A DNA stretch of 10,984 nt from Ruminococcaceae bacterium UBA1213 (GTDB taxonomy: Bacteria > Bacillota > Clostridia > Oscillospirales > Acutalibacteraceae). Made by a program: the position numbers and the translations under genes. Location of the stretch: contig DBXL01000168.1 of NCBI GenBank assembly GCA_002309275.1, positions 685 to 11,668 of the forward strand, read 5' to 3'. The notes below the pieces were generated by a model. It was given only the letters and a program-made list of their open reading frames with translations, ran no database searches and had not been told where the DNA came from. Shown here piece after piece: positions 6,837 to 10,984 of the stretch (positions are counted from its first letter, which is position 1; every line of letters starts with the position of its first letter).

Positions 6837-7262
6837 TTATTCAAGAACAATAGGCTGTTGAGCCTGATGTTTATGGTCGCTGCCCTGATAGACATGGAGT
6901 CTTGTCAAAGCCTTTCTTCCGATAGTGTTGTCAGGGATCATACCCTTAACAGCGAGTTCCACTGCCATTTCAGGCTTTGTTTCCATAAGGGTGTCATATC
7001 TTACAGACTTCATGTGTCCGATATAACCTGTATGATGGTAGTAGAATTTCTGTTCAGCCTTTTTGCCTGTAAGAACTGTTTTCTCTGCATTGATTACAAC
7101 AACGAAGTCACCGCAATCAACATGAGGTGTAAAAGTAGGCTTATTTTTACCTCTCAACAGGTCTGCAACTTCAACAGCAAGGCGACCAAGCGATTTGCCT
7201 GCTGCATCTACGACATACCATTTACGTTCAACTTCGTTAGGTTTAGCCATATAGGTTGACAT
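6837..7262 (-). CDS. rplM: 50S ribosomal protein L13
   Basis: Start set at ATG 7262 (141 residues), with AGGAGG at 7272-7277, 9 nt upstream. An upstream ATG at 7319 would add 19 residues that are really leader RNA. Family motifs are KWYVVDAAGKSLGRLA, FTPHVDCGDFVVVINAEK, YYHHTGYIG, AVKGMIPDNTIGRKAL and LHVYQGSDHKHQAQQP. L13 is an early-assembly 23S rRNA-binding protein. It is the first gene of the conserved rplM-rpsI pair, with its own strong promoter and a structured leader. Confidence 0.98.
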   Translation of the reverse strand: MSTYMAKPNEVERKWYVVDAAGKSLGRLAVEVADLLRGKNKPTFTPHVDCGDFVVVINAEKTVLTGKKAEQKFYYHHTGYIGHMKSVRYDTLMETKPEMAVELAVKGMIPDNTIGRKALTRLHVYQGSDHKHQAQQPIVLE

Positions 7263-7332
7263 AGCAAATTTCCTCCTGATATTCAAAATTTCTTTATCTA
7301 TCTTGTATGCGGAATGCACACTTCAAGTCACG
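7263..7332 (-). ncRNA. Candidate L13 leader (autoregulatory 5' UTR of rplM)
   Basis: The 70-nt leader predicted from the promoter contains a hairpin, GUGUGC-AUUCC-GCAUAC (7305-7321), extended by an outer CUU/AAG pairing across a GAA bulge (7302-7327), followed by an A-rich stretch and AGGAGG. Firmicute rplM genes often carry a short L13-binding leader at this place. The position and compact hairpin fit, but a covariance-model match could not be run. Confidence 0.5.
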
Positions 7333-7338
7333 AATTAG

Positions 7339-7367
7339 ATAATATCACATATCTTTTTGAAAGTCAA
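7339..7367 (-). promoter_or_regulatory. Strong promoter of rplM-rpsI
   Basis: Minus-strand TTGACT (7362-7367), 17-bp spacer, TATTAT (7339-7344) with an upstream TGA (extended -10). T/A-rich runs upstream of the -35 could act as an UP element. This is the closest promoter to consensus in the window apart from that at 9929. The remaining bases up to the terminator at 7473 show no gene. Confidence 0.8.
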
Positions 7368-7472
7368 GAGTTTTTTTGAAATTTTCAATTTAGCATTCAG
7401 CAATCTCTGAAATTCTCCATAATTCTCTTATATATTCATCTATACTCATTTTTAATTTTTAAAAAACGAATC

Positions 7473-7509
7473 AAAAAAATCTGCCGCACACATTTCTGTG
7501 TACGGCAGA
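7473..7509 (-). terminator. Intrinsic terminator of the 787-residue LRR gene
   Basis: Minus-strand RNA: a 13-bp stem UCUGCCGUACACA / UGUGUGCGGCAGA closed by a GAAA tetraloop, with one U-G pair, followed directly by seven U residues. It begins 14 nt after the stop codon. Confidence 0.92.
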
Positions 7510-7523
7510 AAATGGAATTACGA

Positions 7524-9887
7524 TTAAGCAACAGAAGTTGTTGTCAAAGGAGCACTCTCACATATTTCAGAAATATCGGTATAAGTAACATCATTGAGAG
7601 TATATTCAACATAGCATACAGAGCAGAGAGTTTTCTGTGCATTTGCAGTTGTCATATTAAGGGAGAATGAATATTTTCCGTTAGCAGCCTTGACAGTTGA
7701 ATTTTTCTTTGTACCTTTTTCATATACATATTTATTGTCGAATCCTTCAGGAGAATCTTCTTTATATACACGAGCGATACCTGCTTTTACAACCTGTGCA
7801 CCTTCCGGCAAAGCCCATGTACCTGTAAGACTTACTCTCTTGCCGCCATTGCTGCGTTTTGAAGAAGACATTACTTCGCCTGCGAACTCTTTCCATTCAG
7901 CCGTGCCAACATATTCACAAACCGTTATAACAAGATTATTGTCCTCATCAACGGAATATTTTTTAGCTGTTTTGAGCGTGTCGATTCTCGTGCCGTTCAC
8001 GAACCATGCACCGTTTTCGGCATCTTCGGGAGCCTCTACCGTAACGGTATCGCCTTTTTTATATTCTGTCGGCTTGCCGTCATTGGCTGTAACGTCATAA
8101 GTGGTATCTCCCTCTTCACCGCATACACGGCAGGCATATACATTTATGCCGTCATCAACATCATCTTTTACAAAGTCGTGTATATTAACATTTTTTCCTG
8201 CATTTTCAACATCACTTGTTACCCAGGCGACCGTACTTTCTGCGACATTGTCGCCAAAGCATACTGTTATTTTTGCGTTGTTTGCTGTTGCAGCACTGTC
8301 AAATATATTCTGTTTACCGGACTGAGTTTTTGCCGAACCGTCAAATATAATGTCTGCCGAAAGGTTCTTACAGCCTGCAAACATACCATAGACTATACCG
8401 CTTGTTTCAATTACAAGAGGACTGCCGTCACCTATTTTTTGAAGTTTTTCACAATCCTTGAACATGGTTGTCGAGGTAGTTTCAACTTTCGGGAAATTGG
8501 AAACTTCCACAAGGTTCTTACAGCCGTAGAACAGCATATTGGCATTGTCGCAATCGGGAATATTCGTTACAGATTCAAGATTTGTACAATCTCTGAAACA
8601 GCCACGAAGTGAACTCAGCTTCACGTTATCCGTAAAGAGTACGGTTTTTATATCCGTCCTGCCCTGGAAAACGGAGTCTGCCTCTGCCTCTTCGCCGTCG
8701 CCGAATATGGTAAGGTTGCCTTCCTTGTCAAGCTGATACCATGCGTGGTGTTGACTGTCTATAAATGTGCCGTCCGGTGTAAGTTCGGCCAAACCTGTGG
8801 TTTCATTAACTCCAACGGAATAACCGTTTGCTGTACTCTGTGCTATGCTGATAACTTCACCTGTTGCGAGCATCTTATTGTCCTGACTGTCTGCCAAGTA
8901 TTCCGCAACACTTGTATCAGCTGCACCGCCTGATGTAAATGTACCGCCCTGTATAAAGTCATCGGGTTTTATATCCTGGTCTTCCTGACTTACGGCATAA
9001 GTTTTAGCGGCAGCACCGTTTACGGACGAGAACTCACCGCCTGTTACCGTAACTTGCGGTGCGTCACCGTAACTGCTTGAAAATGCCTGGAATACAATTG
9101 TATCACCTGTCGGATTGGTACCGTTGGCAATAACGCCTGCCTCATTTTTCTTACCTGTTGCAACAAGCGTGCCTCCCGAAATATTCACTTTACCTGTTCT
9201 TGCATATACAACGGTAGGACCTTCAAGGTGTCCGCCTGTAATGTTCAAAGTACCGTCCTGCGGCCAGTAAATCGTTACTTCGTCAACAGATTTTACGGTT
9301 GAACCTTCCTCAATGTTCACTACCGAACCCATTGAATAATTATGGTTGCCGGAAATTGCAAAAATACCCTCGGGAGCAGTAACGTTTGCACCCTCACCGA
9401 TAGTGATAATTGCATTTTCATTGGGAACAATACAGCCGCCCTCAATATTACCGTTGATAAACTTAACAGAGCCGGGTTTTTCCTTGTTATACTGCGTTAC
9501 CCAATACCATTCGTCAATAGTCAGTGTATGACCGTTCAGGTCAACAGTAACATTGGTATCGTCGCAAAGATACATATAGTTGTTGTAGGAATCGTTGCTG
9601 GTATCGGTTGCATAGTCTTTCAAAAGAGTGATAGTATCACCGTCATCTGCCCAGAATACAGCATAAAGAAGGTTATCGTAATAACGTCCTCCGTTGATTG
9701 CGATAACATCAGACATAGGAATTGTCCTGCCGTCATACGCTGTTACCGTTTCCTCTTCTGCATTGACAACAAGAGCAGTATCAAATGTCTGTGCTATGGG
9801 CTGGAAAGGTACCATGCCGAAACCAAGCGCTGCTACAAGGCTTGCGACAAATATACTTTTCAACAAGCGTTTAGATTCTTTTTTCAT
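7524..9887 (-). CDS. Secreted beta-helix / BspA-like LRR protein
   Basis: 787 residues from ATG 9887, with AAGGAGG at 9897-9903, 9 nt upstream. Residues 1-43 are a signal peptide (MKKESKRLLK, hydrophobic core, cleavage probably after VVNA). Residues about 60-320 contain short beta-strand turns such as VTVDLNGHTLTI, GTLNITGGHLEG, GKVNISGGTLVAT and VTVTGGEFSS, typical of a right-handed parallel beta-helix. Residues about 383-515 are degenerate BspA-type LRRs (FRDCTNLESVTNIPD, MLFYGCKNLVEV, TMFKDCEKLQKI, GMFAGCKNLSADI). A CRVCGEEG cysteine pair (586, 589) precedes a beta-rich C-terminal region of unknown type ending TTTSVA. No LPXTG or hydrophobic anchor is present, so it is probably released or held non-covalently. 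A role in surface binding is likely; no catalytic residues can be named. Composition is near 50% GC in places, unlike the RyR gene. Confidence 0.85.
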   Translation of the reverse strand: MKKESKRLLKSIFVASLVAALGFGMVPFQPIAQTFDTALVVNAEEETVTAYDGRTIPMSDVIAINGGRYYDNLLYAVFWADDGDTITLLKDYATDTSNDSYNNYMYLCDDTNVTVDLNGHTLTIDEWYWVTQYNKEKPGSVKFINGNIEGGCIVPNENAIITIGEGANVTAPEGIFAISGNHNYSMGSVVNIEEGSTVKSVDEVTIYWPQDGTLNITGGHLEGPTVVYARTGKVNISGGTLVATGKKNEAGVIANGTNPTGDTIVFQAFSSSYGDAPQVTVTGGEFSSVNGAAAKTYAVSQEDQDIKPDDFIQGGTFTSGGAADTSVAEYLADSQDNKMLATGEVISIAQSTANGYSVGVNETTGLAELTPDGTFIDSQHHAWYQLDKEGNLTIFGDGEEAEADSVFQGRTDIKTVLFTDNVKLSSLRGCFRDCTNLESVTNIPDCDNANMLFYGCKNLVEVSNFPKVETTSTTMFKDCEKLQKIGDGSPLVIETSGIVYGMFAGCKNLSADIIFDGSAKTQSGKQNIFDSAATANNAKITVCFGDNVAESTVAWVTSDVENAGKNVNIHDFVKDDVDDGINVYACRVCGEEGDTTYDVTANDGKPTEYKKGDTVTVEAPEDAENGAWFVNGTRIDTLKTAKKYSVDEDNNLVITVCEYVGTAEWKEFAGEVMSSSKRSNGGKRVSLTGTWALPEGAQVVKAGIARVYKEDSPEGFDNKYVYEKGTKKNSTVKAANGKYSFSLNMTTANAQKTLCSVCYVEYTLNDVTYTDISEICESAPLTTTSVA

Positions 9888-9928
9888 AAAAAATGTCCTC
9901 CTTTAAAAAAATATTTTATGTATTTTAA

Positions 9929-9957
9929 ATTATAGCACACTTTTTTTCATTTGTCAC
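9929..9957 (-). promoter_or_regulatory. Promoter of the 787-residue LRR gene
   Basis: Minus-strand GTGACA (9952-9957), 17-bp spacer, perfect TATAAT (9929-9934) with TGC upstream (extended -10). Predicted start near 9922 and a leader of about 35 nt ending in AAGGAGG. Confidence 0.8.
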
Positions 9958-10051
9958 TACTTTTTTAAAAAAAATTATACATAGGTTATAGTCAAATGTA
10001 ATAATTTTTATGACATTTATATATACAAAAAGCAGATTTTCCTTTTAACGA

Positions 10052-10080
10052 TTGATTTTTTGTGAAGATTGTATTACAAT
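10052..10080 (+). promoter_or_regulatory. Candidate promoter of the M60-like gene
   Basis: TTGATT (10052-10057), 17-bp spacer, TACAAT (10075-10080); predicted start near 10087. It is divergent from the LRR promoter at 9929-9957, about 95 bp away. The DNA between is AT-rich with no gene. Confidence 0.5.
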
Positions 10081-10087
10081 TTTGTAA
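10068..10087. promoter_or_regulatory. Overlapping TTGTA/TACAA palindromes on the -10
   Basis: ATTGTA-T-TACAAT (10068-10080) and TTACAA-TT-TTGTAA (10074-10087) share a central arm, so three half-sites cover the predicted -10 and start. The core matches the TTGTAA/TTACAA arms around the left LRR promoter at 1326-1372. Confidence 0.4.
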
Positions 10088-10118
10088 ACTAAAAAATTTT
10101 TCAAGGAGATGACAGACT

Positions 10119-10984
10119 ATGTGGTCAAAACGTTTCAAATCCGCAACTGCACTCATGCTTGCAGGCTCTATTATAGCCGCCATGCCTGTAGTTTCGTCAT
10201 GTGCAGCTCTTTCGGCAAGTGCTGCTTCAACCGTATCCGCCTCTGCTTCTGCTTCCGAATGGTATTATGATACCGTCAATTCCATTACAGAAGGCGAATA
10301 TGTATTTTACAATGCCGCCACGAAAACTCTTATGACAGACGTTCTCGACTCAGGCAACAATTCTTTTCCCTCCTACAAGGCGGAAAATCTTGTTTTTCCT
10401 GCAAATGCTTCTGACGTTCCGGCAGAATACCGCTACACTATCAAGCCCATCGGAAACGGCTGCTGTTATATCCTGAACAGCAGCGGACTCTATCTCGACA
10501 TAGTGGGCTACGGCAAACTTCAATTCACTTCCACTCCCTCACCCCTTACATTCCAGATTCAAGACGGCGGTGCTGTACAGGTTGCTGTAAAGAAAACTGT
10601 CGGTGACAAAGAATATGCCCTCTCTATGTACAGCGATTCATGGTTTACCGTACACGACTACAGCCAGAACGATTCAGGACAGATTTTTACCCTCATGAAA
10701 TACAAAGAAAAAAATTCTGCCTCAGTAAAAAAACTTTCCGATTACAATATAGCCAACTATGACACCGACAGGGAATTTACTCCCAAAAGAGTCGGCGATA
10801 TTGCCGCCTACTCAAAGAATACGTTAAAAATGCGTTTCGGCTTCTCCAACCGCATTGCAACAGGCATTTGGGCAACTCCCGGTGAAAAAATCAAAGTTTA
10901 TGTTCAGGCTAATGACCTTGACCCCGTTCCCAGTATCCTTTTCACTCAGCACATATCCAACAGCACCGAAATAAAAGAAATTGC
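10119..10984 (+). CDS. Probable exported M60-like (enhancin-type) peptidase, partial
   Basis: ATG 10119 has AAGGAG at 10103-10108, 10 nt upstream; 288 codons are open to the window end. Residues 1-45 are an export signal. VVSSC (24-28) is a weak lipobox, so it may be a lipoprotein; a type I cleavage in the Ala/Ser-rich stretch at 29-46 is the alternative. Residues about 50-195 look beta-trefoil-like (EGEYVFYNAATKTLM, CCYILNSSGLYLDI, FTLMKYK), possibly carbohydrate binding. Residues about 233-280 (TLKMRFGFSNRIATGIWATP, GEKIKVYVQA, ILFTQH) match the start of the M60/enhancin-like peptidase region, a zinc metalloprotease family that attacks mucins. The HEXXH catalytic motif would lie beyond the window, so activity is unconfirmed. 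The gene is transcribed away from the neighbouring LRR gene. Confidence 0.65.
   Translation, partial: MWSKRFKSATALMLAGSIIAAMPVVSSCAALSASAASTVSASASASEWYYDTVNSITEGEYVFYNAATKTLMTDVLDSGNNSFPSYKAENLVFPANASDVPAEYRYTIKPIGNGCCYILNSSGLYLDIVGYGKLQFTSTPSPLTFQIQDGGAVQVAVKKTVGDKEYALSMYSDSWFTVHDYSQNDSGQIFTLMKYKEKNSASVKKLSDYNIANYDTDREFTPKRVGDIAAYSKNTLKMRFGFSNRIATGIWATPGEKIKVYVQANDLDPVPSILFTQHISNSTEIKEI

Noticed and set aside
6822..7259. Plus-strand open frame of 145 codons opposite rplM
   Set aside because: It lies wholly antisense to an unmistakable L13 gene and shows no coding signals.
7263..7319. rplM start at ATG 7319
   Set aside because: The added 19 residues cover the leader hairpin and the AGGAGG site; L13 family length fits ATG 7262.
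9342..9935. Plus-strand open frame of 197 codons opposite the 787-residue LRR gene
   Set aside because: It is antisense to a gene with a signal peptide, promoter, ribosome site and terminator. It has no ribosome site or recognisable domain, and its composition is that expected of a shadow frame.
1..10984. CRISPR array, tRNA/rRNA genes, insertion sequence or prophage ends
   Set aside because: No spaced identical repeats, cloverleaf sequences, transposase or integrase motifs were seen. The only tandem repeats encode LRR units.

Overview
The window looks like chromosome from a low-GC gut Firmicute, most likely a Ruminococcus-like member of the Oscillospiraceae. The reasons are the AT-rich intergenic DNA, strong AGGAGG ribosome binding sites, secreted BspA-type leucine-rich-repeat proteins with '...NA-A/E-E' signal-peptide ends, and a probable M60-like (mucin-type) peptidase. 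The genus is inferred from style, not from a search. Seven genes are on the minus strand and one is on the plus strand; two run off the window ends.

Transcription of the minus-strand genes runs from right to left. (1) 7524-9887 is a secreted beta-helix/LRR protein with its own promoter and a textbook terminator. (2) 6413-7262 is the rplM-rpsI (L13-S9) operon, with a strong extended -10 promoter, a short structured leader that fits autoregulation by L13, and a terminator inside a 70-bp nested palindrome. (3) 4226-6265 is a response regulator / histidine kinase pair. The regulator is damaged: its receiver begins in one frame (MPRILVVDDERD...) and continues in another, with about 20 residues missing, while the kinase is intact. 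(4) 1574-4078 is an AT-rich gene for a three-TM membrane protein with two Rossmann/TrkA_N-like regions and a C-terminal ryanodine-receptor (RyR)-type domain. It has its own promoter, with a perfect palindrome just after the predicted start of transcription. (5) 1-1289 is a second secreted LRR protein (BspA/DUF285 repeats plus a GLUG-like region) that continues beyond base 1.

On the plus strand, a probable surface M60-family peptidase starts at 10119 and runs off the right end. It is divergent from the 787-residue LRR protein.

Taken together, this is a housekeeping ribosomal operon embedded among cell-surface and signalling genes. The secreted proteins probably act on host or dietary glycoproteins. 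The two observations most worth following are the RyR/TrkA_N membrane protein with its operator-like palindrome, and the out-of-frame deletion in the response regulator, whose junction sequence reads as sensible receiver sequence in both frames. No tRNA, rRNA, CRISPR array, insertion sequence or attachment site was seen.
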